A stretch of DNA of 37,505 nt from CAYNDB01 sp964395915. GTDB lineage: Bacteria; Nitrospinota_A; UBA7883; JAJRTC01. Numbering within the stretch: the stretch's first letter is position 1; every line of letters starts with the position of its first letter. The notes under the pieces are model-generated. The model had not been told where the DNA came from. It did not search any database and worked only from the letters and a program-made list of their open reading frames with translations. Shown one piece after another: positions 1 through 8,086 of this stretch. The stretch covers positions 1 through 37,505 of the forward strand of contig CAYNDB010000008.1 of the NCBI GenBank assembly GCA_964395915.1. Reading direction: 5' to 3'. The position numbers and the translations under genes are program-made.

Positions 1-456
1 ATACTGTTGCTCATTAAAATCAGTATTATTTGCTTCATACTTATCAAGACCTTGCAACCTAGTCATAGTTGTTTCATTGCGCAATAAAGCAGATAGGTAT
101 ACTGCGCGGTCTTTTATGTCTCGCAGTAGAGAATACCCGCTTAAAGGGTAGCCGTTGTAAAAGAGTGTTTCGGCTGCTCGGAAGCTCCTGAAAATGTAAA
201 AATGCACCAGAAACATTGGATAATAGTTTAATGGAGAGCCAGAGTTGGAAGAGGCTAATAATTTGCTAGCCAGCTCAAATGTTTCTATGTAAAAATCTAA
301 AAAACTATCTGTAAGAACCTTGTACCCTTTGAAGTTTGACAAAGCGTACCCAGCATAATCATTCTCTTTTTTAGTGACATTAAGTAGTCGAGCCCCAACA
401 TTTCCATTTTCCCCAAAGGTTTTTTCAAGGCGCGATTGCCACTCTTCCACATTCAT
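1..456 (-). CDS. Unknown protein, partial (C-terminus beyond window)
   Basis: An open frame runs from an ATG at 456 to the left edge with no stop, giving 152 codons beginning MNVEEWQSRLEKTF. It is rich in helix-forming residues, with an aromatic/hydrophobic stretch near residues 79-90 (YYPMFLVHFYIF) followed by FRAAE. Codon use looks normal and no stops interrupt it, so it is very likely real. I do not recognise the family. It lies 24 nt downstream of glyQ on the same strand and may be co-transcribed with it. Upstream of the ATG there is only a weak ribosome-binding site (GCGGAAAACGAG). It occupies the place where glyS would normally follow glyQ, but it is not GlyS. Confidence 0.75.
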   Translation of the reverse strand, partial: MNVEEWQSRLEKTFGENGNVGARLLNVTKKENDYAGYALSNFKGYKVLTDSFLDFYIETFELASKLLASSNSGSPLNYYPMFLVHFYIFRSFRAAETLFYNGYPLSGYSLLRDIKDRAVYLSALLRNETTMTRLQGLDKYEANNTDFNEQQY

Positions 457-480
457 CTCGTTTTCCGCAAAATTTTATTT

Positions 481-1353
481 CTATTTCCCCACAAGCAACG
501 GATACCCCATCTCTTCCCTTAACGCGACGTAACCTTCCGCCACTTTGCGGGAGATGGCGCGGACACGGCCGATATATCTTGTTCTTTCGGTAACCGATAT
601 TGCATTGCGGGCGTCAAGCATGTTGAAAGTGTGGCTGCACTTTAAGCAGAAGTCGTAAGCCGGCAGGATAAGCCCTTTGTCTATAAGCCGCAGCGCTTCC
701 TGTTCCTGCTCGTCGAACCATTTGACATGCAGGTCGATATTGGCGTGGTTGAAGTTGTAGTCGGAAAACTCAACCTCGTCCCTGTGATGCACGTCGCCAT
801 AGGTCACGCCATCCGCCCATTTCAGGTCATACACGTTATCCACGTCTTGAAGATACATGGTGATACGCTCCAGCCCATAGGTAAGCTCTGCTGTAATCGG
901 TTTCAGGTCTATCCCGCCGCACTGCTGGAAATAGGTAAACTGTGTTACCTCCATTCCGTCGAGCCACACCTCCCAGCCTAAACCCCATGCGCCAAGCGTA
1001 GGAGACTCCCAATCGTCCTCCACGAACCTGATATCGTGCTCCTCCGGCTTAACGCCGAGATTAATGAGCGATTCCAGATATAAGTCCTGTGTATTTAAAG
1101 GGTTTGGTTTTAAAACGACCTGGAACTGGTAGTAATGTTGCAGTCTGTTAGGATTTTCGCCATACCGTCCGTCGGTCGGCCTGCGCGATGGCTCCACATA
1201 CGCCGCAACCCAAGGCTCCGGCCCCAATGCGCGCAGGAACGTGTGACGGTTGAAAGTGCCGGCTCCGACTTCGAGATCGGTTGGCTGGAGTATCAGCGCG
1301 CCACGCTCCGCCCAGAAGCTTTGAAGATTTAATATTACGTCCTGAAAGTACAT
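481..1353 (-). CDS. glyQ: Glycyl-tRNA synthetase alpha subunit
   Basis: This is the class IIc aminoacyl-tRNA synthetase catalytic chain. It activates glycine with ATP and works as an alpha2-beta2 enzyme with GlyS in the cytoplasm. The 290 residues match the usual length. Near-invariant blocks are present: EVGAGT followed by LRALGPEPW near the N-terminus, motif 2 around SRRPTDGRYGENPNRLQHYY (about residues 56-75), IRFVEDDWESPTLGAWGLGW, EVTQFTYFQQ, and motif 3 ELTYGLERITMY (about 155-166). The ATG at 1353 leads straight into the conserved N-terminus (MYFQDVILNLQ). The expected beta-subunit gene is not next to it; an unrelated ORF follows after 24 nt. The identification is certain. Confidence 0.97.
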   Translation of the reverse strand: MYFQDVILNLQSFWAERGALILQPTDLEVGAGTFNRHTFLRALGPEPWVAAYVEPSRRPTDGRYGENPNRLQHYYQFQVVLKPNPLNTQDLYLESLINLGVKPEEHDIRFVEDDWESPTLGAWGLGWEVWLDGMEVTQFTYFQQCGGIDLKPITAELTYGLERITMYLQDVDNVYDLKWADGVTYGDVHHRDEVEFSDYNFNHANIDLHVKWFDEQEQEALRLIDKGLILPAYDFCLKCSHTFNMLDARNAISVTERTRYIGRVRAISRKVAEGYVALREEMGYPLLVGK

Positions 1354-1412
1354 TTGATTTTAACCGTTCGCGAAGGATTTATATGGCTGAACGCCGATAA
1401 CGAGACGAAACG

Positions 1413-2510
1413 CTAGCTTAGTGGAGCAAGACAAGCCCTGTTCCGCCCGGAGTTTTTTGCGTTATAAAGAGCCTTGTCCGCCGATTTGATAATATCATCT
1501 ATGTCTACGCCGCTTTCCGGGAAACAAGCCGCCCCTGCCGAGATTGTAATTTTGTTATTAGCTCCTCCAGTGGAGCCGCCATTAATGATAACGTTTTCCC
1601 TTACATTGACCAGAAGCTTGTTAGCTACATACATGGCTTTGCTCCTGTCCGTCCCACGAAGGAAAACTATGATTTCATCTCCGCCATACCGCGCAAGCAC
1701 GTCTCCTTTTCGGGTATTTTCCTTGAGTATGATGGCTATTTGTTTCAAAACAGAGTCGCCTTCAGGGTGACCGTAGGTGTCGTTGATGGCTTTAAAGTTA
1801 TCGACGTCAAGCATCAATACTGAAAAGTTGCTCTTCCGCCTTATAGCGTCGCTTATTTCATGTTGCAATACTTCCATGAAATATTGCTTGGAATAAAGCT
1901 CGGTCAGCCCCTCGGTAATAGCCTGGTTTTTTGTCTTGTTGTACAGCTGGGAATTTTCAATAGCCTGGGCTATATGCGTCGCCACAGCGTTGTATATAAG
2001 GGTGTCTCGCTCTGTGAAAGCGTTCGGCTCGTTTTTATGCACATTGAAAACGCCGATGACTTCTCCGTCTCTTGATTTTAGTGGAGCGGAAAACAGCGAT
2101 GCGATTTTCTGTTGGGTCTCTCCGTAGGAAACAAACCTTTTATCCTTGGCCGTGTTGTCGACAGTGATTGATTCTCCTGTTTCGGCCACCAAGCCGCATA
2201 TTCCTTGACCCACATTAAACGTAATGTCTTTTATTTCATCGTAAAGGTCGCTGCTTGCTTTCCAGACGGACAAAACGTTGTTCTTACTGTCGAGGAGCAT
2301 GACGGAAAATTCGGTGATGTCCAGAAGCTCCTTCATCTGCTCTTCAGCTTCTCCGAAAATGTCGTCCATGCTCAAGGAAATATTCAGGGCTTTGCTGACA
2401 TGGTACAAGGCGAATATCTCCATCACACATTCGGTAAGGGCTTCGCTATGCTGGCGGGTGAGGTCTATGAGCTTGCTTTCGCTCCTGCCGCCTGAAGTTT
2501 TTGTTCTCAT
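1413..2510 (-). CDS. GAF-domain diguanylate cyclase
   Basis: This is a predicted cytoplasmic cyclic-di-GMP synthase that makes c-di-GMP from two GTP. A GAF sensor domain covers about residues 35-190 and a GGDEF domain about 195-360. The active-site signature is GGDEI (residues 276-280 from the ATG), an accepted variant. An intact product-inhibition I-site (RKGD) sits five residues before it, so feedback control by c-di-GMP is expected. There are no membrane segments. A TTG at 2519 would add three residues, but the ATG at 2510 is preferred because GGGAA lies just upstream. A good promoter is present at 2548-2575. The GAF ligand cannot be told from the sequence. The PilZ protein and the MshEN-like motifs in the CheA proteins further along are possible effectors. 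Confidence 0.9.
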   Translation of the reverse strand: MRTKTSGGRSESKLIDLTRQHSEALTECVMEIFALYHVSKALNISLSMDDIFGEAEEQMKELLDITEFSVMLLDSKNNVLSVWKASSDLYDEIKDITFNVGQGICGLVAETGESITVDNTAKDKRFVSYGETQQKIASLFSAPLKSRDGEVIGVFNVHKNEPNAFTERDTLIYNAVATHIAQAIENSQLYNKTKNQAITEGLTELYSKQYFMEVLQHEISDAIRRKSNFSVLMLDVDNFKAINDTYGHPEGDSVLKQIAIILKENTRKGDVLARYGGDEIIVFLRGTDRSKAMYVANKLLVNVRENVIINGGSTGGANNKITISAGAACFPESGVDIDDIIKSADKALYNAKNSGRNRACLAPLS

Positions 2511-2547
2511 GGTTCCCAAGATTGAAAAAATAATTCAAGACCTGTCA

Positions 2548-2575
2548 ATTATAATTTTTGGGTTACTAAAGTCAA
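2548..2575 (-). promoter_or_regulatory. Sigma-70 promoter of the GAF-GGDEF gene
   Basis: On the minus strand the -35 box is TTGACT (2575-2570), the spacer is 16 bp and the -10 box is a consensus TATAAT (2553-2548). Transcription would begin near 2541, leaving a leader of about 30 nt before the ATG at 2510. Confidence 0.7.
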
Positions 2576-2781
2576 TTCCTATATCTATTAGTATGATAAT
2601 AGCAAGTTTTCCAGGTTTACTTGTCGATAGTAAATCTCCTATGCGAAAAATGCGCGAATGCGAGGGAAAACCGCTGGCAAATATGGTAAAGTTCAAAAAA
2701 ATAACTTTCGCGCTCCGGGCGCTAATATGGTGGAGTGTTAAGGTTTGTTTAAGTAAATTTATATTAGTCTGAAAGAGTAAA

Positions 2782-2925
2782 GTGGTCCAATTCATTTTGA
2801 TAGTCGCTCTTGGCGCTGTCATATTTTTTTTTCTGATTGAAGGATACTACTTGAAGCGTGATGTCGAAGATGATTTTCAAGACCCGTTTGAAGAAGATAA
2901 TCAGCCGGACGATGAAGACAGGTAA
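2782..2925 (+). CDS. Small single-pass membrane protein, 47 aa
   Basis: A short frame begins with GTG at 2782, preceded by GAAAGAG, and ends at TAA 2923-2925. The first 20 or so residues are hydrophobic (VVQFILIVALGAVIFFFLIE). A short basic patch (LKR) follows, then a strongly acidic tail with many D and E residues. This is the usual shape of a small bitopic membrane peptide, and it would be an unlikely accident in non-coding DNA. It sits 18 nt before the EIIA gene in the same direction, so it may be the first gene of the antiporter operon. The function is unknown; a link to the downstream transporters is a guess. The GTG is the only reasonable start, because an in-frame TGA lies at 2770-2772. 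Confidence 0.5.
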   Translation: MVQFILIVALGAVIFFFLIEGYYLKRDVEDDFQDPFEEDNQPDDEDR

Positions 2926-2943
2926 CATTCCATTAACAAAGCT

Positions 2944-3408
2944 ATGAAAATAACAGATTACTTTTCAGAAGACCTGGTAGCTGTTGGGCTCAAACCCGCC
3001 GACAAACATGAAATGTGCGAAAAAATGGTCGCTCTTCTGGTTGATAAAGGAAAAATATCAGAAGATCGCCGTAGCATTCTGCTGGAAAAACTTATGGAGC
3101 GCGAAGCCCTTTCTTCCACAGGAATTGGTGGGGGGGTGGCGATCCCGCACGCGTCCGGAGAGAATATCGACAACACCTTGGTGGCGGTAGGGCAGGCTCC
3201 GGAGGGTGTGGATTTCGATGCGGTTGACGACGCCCCTGTAAAGCTTGTGTTCATGATAGTCGGTTCCGACCGCTCTCCAAGAGAGCATTTGCAACTTCTG
3301 GCTTCTATTGTGCGGATTCTTAAAAATAAGGAGCTTGTAAACAAGCTCCTTATGACCGGGTCGGCAAAAGAGGTTTTCGACCTTATAGACTCGTTCTGCA
3401 ATGGGTGA
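2944..3408 (+). CDS. PTS EIIA-Ntr-like phosphocarrier protein
   Basis: This is a stand-alone EIIA domain of the fructose/nitrogen PTS family. The phosphorylatable histidine is H69 in GIGGGVAIPHAS, and the LSSTGIG lead-in and the EHLQLLASIVRIL helix are also typical. The length (154 aa) equals one EIIA domain, with no EIIB or EIIC attached. Proteins of this type are usually regulatory; E. coli EIIA-Ntr, for example, controls potassium transport. The gene is followed with almost no gap by a PII-like gene and two antiporter genes, which suggests that it relays phosphorylation or energy state to cation transport. The regulatory role is inferred from context. Confidence 0.9.
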   Translation: MKITDYFSEDLVAVGLKPADKHEMCEKMVALLVDKGKISEDRRSILLEKLMEREALSSTGIGGGVAIPHASGENIDNTLVAVGQAPEGVDFDAVDDAPVKLVFMIVGSDRSPREHLQLLASIVRILKNKELVNKLLMTGSAKEVFDLIDSFCNG

Positions 3409-3412
3409 CACC

Positions 3413-3754
3413 ATGCCGCAAGAACTGTTCATATGTGTTATCAACCGGCCTGAAGCTGTGGAGGATGTTGTGGCGGCTTTCATTGAACTGGGCGTAACCG
3501 GTTGCACGATTATAGACACCAAGGGCATGGGCAAAGTAATTTCGCAGGATATCCCGATCTTTGCCGGTTTCAAAGGAATGTTCAGCGGCTCGCGGGAGAC
3601 TAACGTAACGATTTTTTCGGTTATGGACTCTGAGCTTGTAGACAAGGCCATTGAGCTTATCGAAGGCGTATATACCTCGTTTTCCGAGCCTAGCTCCGGC
3701 ATAGTGTTTACCCTGCCGGTCAACAAGGTTAAAGGGTTGTCAACAGCGGGCTGA
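3413..3754 (+). CDS. PII-like signalling protein
   Basis: A small protein (113 aa) with the alternating beta-alpha-beta pattern of the PII/ferredoxin-like superfamily: LFICVINRPEAVEDVVAAF, then GVTGCTIIDTKGMG, then TIFSVMD and VDKAIELIEG. It lacks the standard GlnB uridylylation loop. A start at 3401 would overlap the EIIA gene; the ATG at 3413 is preferred because GGGTG sits just upstream. It lies between an EIIA gene and two antiporter genes. As PII relatives often control transporters (GlnK with AmtB, SbtB with SbtA), a regulatory role on the antiporters is plausible. The bound ligand, probably a nucleotide, is unknown. Confidence 0.75.
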   Translation: MPQELFICVINRPEAVEDVVAAFIELGVTGCTIIDTKGMGKVISQDIPIFAGFKGMFSGSRETNVTIFSVMDSELVDKAIELIEGVYTSFSEPSSGIVFTLPVNKVKGLSTAG

Positions 3755-3794
3755 TAGGTTCAGCTTTGCGCAACAACAGCGGAGGCTTGCCCAT

Positions 3795-4994
3795 TTGAAT
3801 TTGGTCTGGATAGTCATCATTATCATGGCGGTCGGTTTTCTGGGGGGCCGCTTTGTTTTTTCAAAAGAACGTTTTCCGGCTGTTCTTCGCGATACGTTCC
3901 TTACCGGTTGGGAATTCATTCTTCTTGGGCTTGCCATAGGCCCCCTTGGCTTGAACATAATCGGGGAAGAGCGGATTGAACAGCTCGACCCTTTCATTGC
4001 GCTGGGGCTTGGCTGGGCGGGGCTGATATTCGGCACACAGCTAAGGTGGGCCGATATTCTTAAAGTAGACCGATCTATTTTAAAATTGACGTTGTTTCAG
4101 TTCCTTTTGGTTTGGCTGGGGCTTTTCTCGTTTTTTCTTTTCCTTTCGTTTTTTTTGTTCAATTTGCCTTTGGCCGAATCTATCGCCTCGGCATGCATAG
4201 TCGCCGCCGCCGGAGCGATCTCCTCCCCTACGGCGTTAAGCCTGATAGCTCCTGCGCTTCCCCGATCCAGGGCCGGCGCGGCGCGGAGCCTTCGGATAGT
4301 GGCGACGCTGGATGTCGCCCCGGCGCTTGTGACTATCGGCCTTGTTTTCTGTTTTTTCCCGGCTGAGTCAGGCGGGATGTATATGCCGAAGCAAGGAGCA
4401 TGGCTTCTGTTGTATTCGATATTGATGGCTATTGCGCTTTCGATTCTTTTTCTTAATTTCGGAAGAGACAGGCTGTCAAACGAGGAAGACCTTTCTGTTT
4501 TTATAGGGTTTATCGTGTTCATGGCCGGGATAGCGTTTTATCTCAACCTTTCTCCGTTATTTCTGAGCCTTTTGACAGGAATAATCCTGGCCAACATTTT
4601 GAAGACAGACGACAGGATTTTCAAAATGATGTACGCCACTGAAAAACCTTTTTACGTGATTATGCTGATAGTCACCGGGTTGTGGTGGAGTTCTTTTAAT
4701 CTGAAAATATGGTTCGCCGCTGGAGCGATAGTAATGCTAAGGCTGCTGATAAAGATGGCGGCGGTGGGCATTGTGTCGCGGCGTCTCTCGAAGGAAAACG
4801 CTCTCCCTGAAAAAGCAGGGCTCGCTCTCTGCGCGCAAGGGGTGTTGGCGCTGGCCATCGGGCTTAACTTTCTGCTGGTTTATCCAGGCGATGGGCCAAA
4901 GCTTGTTTTTGGTGTAATAGTTATAATGATGATCGTCAACGAAATAGCGGCTCCGTTTTTGATAAGACGTGTCATGAGTGAGGATGATTCATGA
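3795..4994 (+). CDS. Cation/proton antiporter-like membrane protein (first copy)
   Basis: A very hydrophobic 399-residue protein with about 11-12 predicted membrane helices, no cytoplasmic tail and loops such as AAGAISSPTALSLIAPAL that fit the monovalent cation/proton antiporter (CPA) superfamily. It starts with TTG at 3795, chosen because a strong GCGGAGG ribosome-binding site lies about 9 nt upstream and the hydrophobic N-terminus begins at once. The last 4 nt overlap the second antiporter gene (ATGA), so the two are translationally coupled and may form a heteromer. The transported ion cannot be assigned; the sequence is more divergent than its neighbour. Confidence 0.75.
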   Translation: MNLVWIVIIIMAVGFLGGRFVFSKERFPAVLRDTFLTGWEFILLGLAIGPLGLNIIGEERIEQLDPFIALGLGWAGLIFGTQLRWADILKVDRSILKLTLFQFLLVWLGLFSFFLFLSFFLFNLPLAESIASACIVAAAGAISSPTALSLIAPALPRSRAGAARSLRIVATLDVAPALVTIGLVFCFFPAESGGMYMPKQGAWLLLYSILMAIALSILFLNFGRDRLSNEEDLSVFIGFIVFMAGIAFYLNLSPLFLSLLTGIILANILKTDDRIFKMMYATEKPFYVIMLIVTGLWWSSFNLKIWFAAGAIVMLRLLIKMAAVGIVSRRLSKENALPEKAGLALCAQGVLALAIGLNFLLVYPGDGPKLVFGVIVIMMIVNEIAAPFLIRRVMSEDDS

Positions 4995-6301
4995 TTATTG
5001 TTCGCAAGCTTTCACTTCTGGCGATCCTCGTCGGCCTGACCTATGTCGCGCATATGATGGGAGCGGTTTCTACAGCGCCTAAACCTCTTGCGGAAAGCAC
5101 GCTCTCTCTTGGTTTTCTCCTCTTGTTTGCGTTCCTGCTTGGAAGACTCGCGCTGATTTTCAAGGCTCCTATGATTACAGGTTATCTTGTCGCCGGTGTC
5201 ATTTCCGGGCCGTACGTTTTAGGGCTGGTAACCGAGCTTTCCGCCACGCCATTGCGCCTTGTGGACAATCTGGCGCTTGCCTTAATCGCTTTTGCCGCCG
5301 GTGGCGAACTGAAAATCGAAAAATTTAAAACAAGGATGGGGGCTATTGTGCTGACAGCGTTAACCCAGACCCTTTTCGTTTTCAGCTCTGTTTTTATAGT
5401 ATTCGCAGGGTTATTTTCAGTTTTTCTTTTTCCCGACGTTTCGCTTGTGATAACTCTTTCTGCGGCTATGTTACTTGGAGTGGTGGCCACTGCAAACTCT
5501 CCGGCCACGGCTATCGCCGTAATAACGGAGACAAGGTCGCAAGGCCTTGTGCCAGACACCATACTTGCCATCACGGTGTTTAAAGATGTGTTTGTAATCA
5601 CCTTGTTCGGTTTGGCCGTGTCTGTGGCGGGAACGTTATTGGGGGCCGAAACGGGTGGCGGGGGGATGTCTATCACCAAACAAGTCGCGTATGACACCAC
5701 CATATCGCTTCTGGTGGGAGCTCTGGCCGGGGCGATTATGATCAGCTACCTTAAAATTGAGCATGAGACCGTTCCTTTGTTCATGGTTGGAATGGGGCTT
5801 GTGATGGTGGAAGTGTGTCATGCGTTGGGAGTGGAGCCTCTGCTGGCTTCTATCACGGCGGGGTTTGTGGTGGAGAATTTTTCGAAAGAGGGAGAAAAGC
5901 TGATAAAAGGGTTGGAGACAAGCTCTCTGCCAATTTTTGTTGTTTTCTTTTCGTTGGCGGGACAAGGTCTCAATATAGGCGCCTTGTTTCAAATGTGGCC
6001 CTACGCCATTATCCTTGTGGCAATCAGGATGGCCGGAACATGGTTAGGCTCCATCAAGGGGCTCAAAATGGCGGGAGAGGAAGAGTCAGTCGGACGATAC
6101 GCCTGGACAGGGTTTATTGGGCAGGCCGGCGTCAGCCTCGGTTTTGCGGTCATAATCGGAAAACAGTTTCCAGGTTGGGGCGCCGTTTTATCCACCCTGA
6201 TTGTAGCATCGGTGGTTATTAATCAATTGATCGGGCCGATACTGATGAAAAGGAGCCTTATGCAGGCCAATGAAGCATTAATTGAAAAAGAGAAGGAATG
6301 A
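4991..6301 (+). CDS. Kef/NhaP-type cation:proton antiporter (second copy)
   Basis: An integral inner-membrane protein of 436 residues with about 12-13 helices. Family hallmarks include KAPMITGYLVAGVISGPYVLG near residue 60 (the PxxxGYLxAGxxxGP pattern of Kef-type CPA2 proteins), VATANSPATAIAVITETRSQG, and TGFIGQAGVSLGFAVIIGKQFP near the C-terminus. It likely exchanges Na+ or K+ for H+. There is no TrkA-N or C domain, so gating would have to come from separate proteins; the EIIA and PII-like genes of the same operon are candidates. It overlaps the preceding gene by 4 nt. The stop lies 14 nt from the convergent GNAT gene. Confidence 0.85.
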   Translation: MIIVRKLSLLAILVGLTYVAHMMGAVSTAPKPLAESTLSLGFLLLFAFLLGRLALIFKAPMITGYLVAGVISGPYVLGLVTELSATPLRLVDNLALALIAFAAGGELKIEKFKTRMGAIVLTALTQTLFVFSSVFIVFAGLFSVFLFPDVSLVITLSAAMLLGVVATANSPATAIAVITETRSQGLVPDTILAITVFKDVFVITLFGLAVSVAGTLLGAETGGGGMSITKQVAYDTTISLLVGALAGAIMISYLKIEHETVPLFMVGMGLVMVEVCHALGVEPLLASITAGFVVENFSKEGEKLIKGLETSSLPIFVVFFSLAGQGLNIGALFQMWPYAIILVAIRMAGTWLGSIKGLKMAGEEESVGRYAWTGFIGQAGVSLGFAVIIGKQFPGWGAVLSTLIVASVVINQLIGPILMKRSLMQANEALIEKEKE

Positions 6302-6315
6302 CCGTAGCGCGAAAG

Positions 6316-7233
6316 CTACTCATCGGTTTCCTCTGAAAATGTGGAGGATATATGAAAACGTGGATGAACCCGGATAAGGTCAAACAATGAGATAAGTTTC
6401 ATACGGTTAGACATTCTTTTGACTCTATCATTTTCTGGTTTGATAACCAGAAGTGGCGTATGGCCTTTTTCTCTTATTTTATCCGCTACGGAACGTATCA
6501 GCGCAGATCCCAGCCCCTTACGCCGAAAGTTTGGCCGTATCGCTGGTACAATAGCCTTGCAACCATCAATACCAATATCCTGAACGATAGCCGCTCCGAC
6601 AATCCTTCCTTCGCTTTTTAATTCAAACCTTTCCTCAACTCTGTTATGAGAATAGGTTTCCGGGCCAAGTATGTCATCGTCACCCTCTTCAAGAAATTTG
6701 CGTAAATTAATTGTCGGACGACTTATTAGGGCTACTCTGTCTGCAAAAGACACAGAAGTCTTTTCCGGAATCTCATAAATTTCCAGCATATGACTCAAGG
6801 TAAAAGAGAAATGCGCCAGAACGCGCAACGTCGTACAATCGTCACTCCGAACAAGAATCCCTTGCAACTTAAACTGGCGCACCAGGTTTGGTATCAGCCA
6901 ATGAAGTGTGGTGGCGCAGGAGTCGTCAACGGCTATTTCCACCAGGGCTCTGGAATATTTGGGGTTGTCAAGATGCCCCGTGGTCAGGCTGTAGCCCAGC
7001 TTTTTCCCGTCATCGCCCATGATAAAACAGGCATCTATTTTATCGGCCAGAAAAGGCAAAACTTCGGCTACCGGCGTCCTTTTAATTGCCGAACTGTTGA
7101 AATACCCTAGCAATTCATCTTTACTGGCGTTTTGTAAATACACAATAAGGGGGAAAAGTAAAATAAGATGACTTTGCCACAAATGACCGCTGCAGGCGTT
7201 CTCAAAACAGCGGATATACAGATTTAACGGCAA
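6316..7233 (-). CDS. GNAT-family N-acetyltransferase
   Basis: The acetyl-CoA binding motif A is clear in the C-terminal half (AIRPNFRRKGLGSALIRSVAD, around residues 235-255), with a downstream block on asparagine-containing PEND. The N-terminal 150 residues form a second, less clear region that may be a degenerate acetyltransferase repeat. The longest frame uses TTG at 7233. Its first ~30 residues are poorly supported, and a GTG codon just before YLQNASKDELLGYF is a better-looking start. Neither start has a good ribosome-binding site. The substrate is unknown. It is convergent with the antiporter operon. Confidence 0.7.
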   Translation of the reverse strand: MPLNLYIRCFENACSGHLWQSHLILLFPLIVYLQNASKDELLGYFNSSAIKRTPVAEVLPFLADKIDACFIMGDDGKKLGYSLTTGHLDNPKYSRALVEIAVDDSCATTLHWLIPNLVRQFKLQGILVRSDDCTTLRVLAHFSFTLSHMLEIYEIPEKTSVSFADRVALISRPTINLRKFLEEGDDDILGPETYSHNRVEERFELKSEGRIVGAAIVQDIGIDGCKAIVPAIRPNFRRKGLGSALIRSVADKIREKGHTPLLVIKPENDRVKRMSNRMKLISLFDLIRVHPRFHISSTFSEETDE

Positions 7234-7276
7234 AAGTCGTATAATTCTAACTTAAAAGGTAGGGTATGTAAATGTA

Positions 7277-7501
7277 TTACTGCTTTTTTTGGAAAGATTC
7301 GATCATTTTTTTGACTTCGTCGGGCGTGGCGCTATTTTTTATTATTTTTTCCACCGTTTCATTCTCATCTTTTCCCCTTAAATGATTAAGAGTAGCGTCA
7401 GCCATCGCAAAGAATTCATCGACGGTCATTCCCTTGCGCATAGCCGATAGCAGGATTTGTATAAATTCGTTTTCTAAATCAGTTTTATTATCATGTCCCA
7501 T
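7277..7501 (-). CDS. Small helical protein of unknown function
   Basis: A 74-residue, highly charged, probably all-helical protein beginning MGHDNKTDLENEFIQ and ending in a lysine/glutamine-rich tail. It contains no cysteines and no membrane segment. I do not recognise it. Support for a real gene comes from an almost ideal promoter 65-90 nt upstream (7566-7594) and normal codon use. It precedes the GNAT gene on the same strand with a 43-nt gap, so the two may share a transcript. Confidence 0.6.
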   Translation of the reverse strand: MGHDNKTDLENEFIQILLSAMRKGMTVDEFFAMADATLNHLRGKDENETVEKIIKNSATPDEVKKMIESFQKKQ

Positions 7502-7565
7502 GGCAGGATATCTTCAAATTTAATCGCTCAAGTGAGTAGTTAACAATGAAAAAAATAACAAACTC

Positions 7566-7594
7566 ATATTAAAGTCACGTGGGGCGGGTGTCAA
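7566..7594 (-). promoter_or_regulatory. Strong sigma-70 promoter for the 74-aa gene
   Basis: On the minus strand: TTGACA at 7594-7589, a 17-bp spacer, and TAATAT at 7571-7566. The predicted start of transcription is near 7559, 58 nt before the ATG at 7501. A CACGTG palindrome (7575-7580) lies within the spacer and could be an operator. Confidence 0.75.
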
Positions 7595-8045
7595 ATCAAT
7601 TGATTTTCGAAGTTGATATATTTTGCCGCTCTTATAACCGTAATTCCCATGGAACTTAATAACCTTTTAAAACATAACATTATATGGGAACTAATAGTCA
7701 TTGATAAATAAAGCGAGTAGCAATGGTCGAGACAAAAAAAGAACCAGTCATTGGCGAGCGCTTTTTACGAGTTTCAGAAAAACAGGCGCTACTTGAGATC
7801 CTGGCTGTTGCCACGGCTCTTCGCTTTTTATGGGCGGACTATAAAAAACTGGTAGTGAGCAATCTGATTTTTTCTATCATCAAGGTTTTTCACGGAGCCA
7901 TCCACTGAGTGAATGAAGTGAATCCCAATGACGTATCGAAAAAAATATTTAATCAAACTCATTTACTATTAAAAAACGGTAAACTACTCGTTACTTACAG
8001 TAAATGTTATATAATTAACTTAATTTACATCTAAAAGATTCATGT

Positions 8046-8072
8046 TTGACGGTATCACTTTACTAATATAAT
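8046..8072 (+). promoter_or_regulatory. Promoter of the receiver-TPR gene, very short leader
   Basis: TTGACG (8046-8051) and a perfect TATAAT (8067-8072) are separated by 15 bp, slightly short. Transcription would start around 8079-8081, only 6-8 nt before the ATG at 8087, and no Shine-Dalgarno is visible. The mRNA would be almost leaderless. Confidence 0.5.
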
Positions 8073-8086
8073 TTGAAAATCTTGCC

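Larger units (their letters stand above)
7502..8086. other. AT-rich intergenic region
   Basis: These 585 bp separate the divergent 74-aa gene and the receiver-TPR gene. They hold the two promoters listed separately. A 61-codon plus-strand frame at 7723-7908 begins after GCGAGTAGCA and ends in a hydrophobic segment, but nothing else supports it. No RNA gene or repeat was recognised. Confidence 0.5.

Noticed and set aside
2535..2822. 95-codon minus-strand frame upstream of the GGDEF gene
   Set aside because: It covers the GGDEF promoter and is antisense to the better-supported small membrane gene; its composition is unlike real genes.
7723..7908. 61-codon plus-strand frame in the intergenic region
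   Set aside because: No good ribosome-binding site, no promoter at a sensible distance, and no recognisable similarity; the length can arise by chance in AT-rich DNA.
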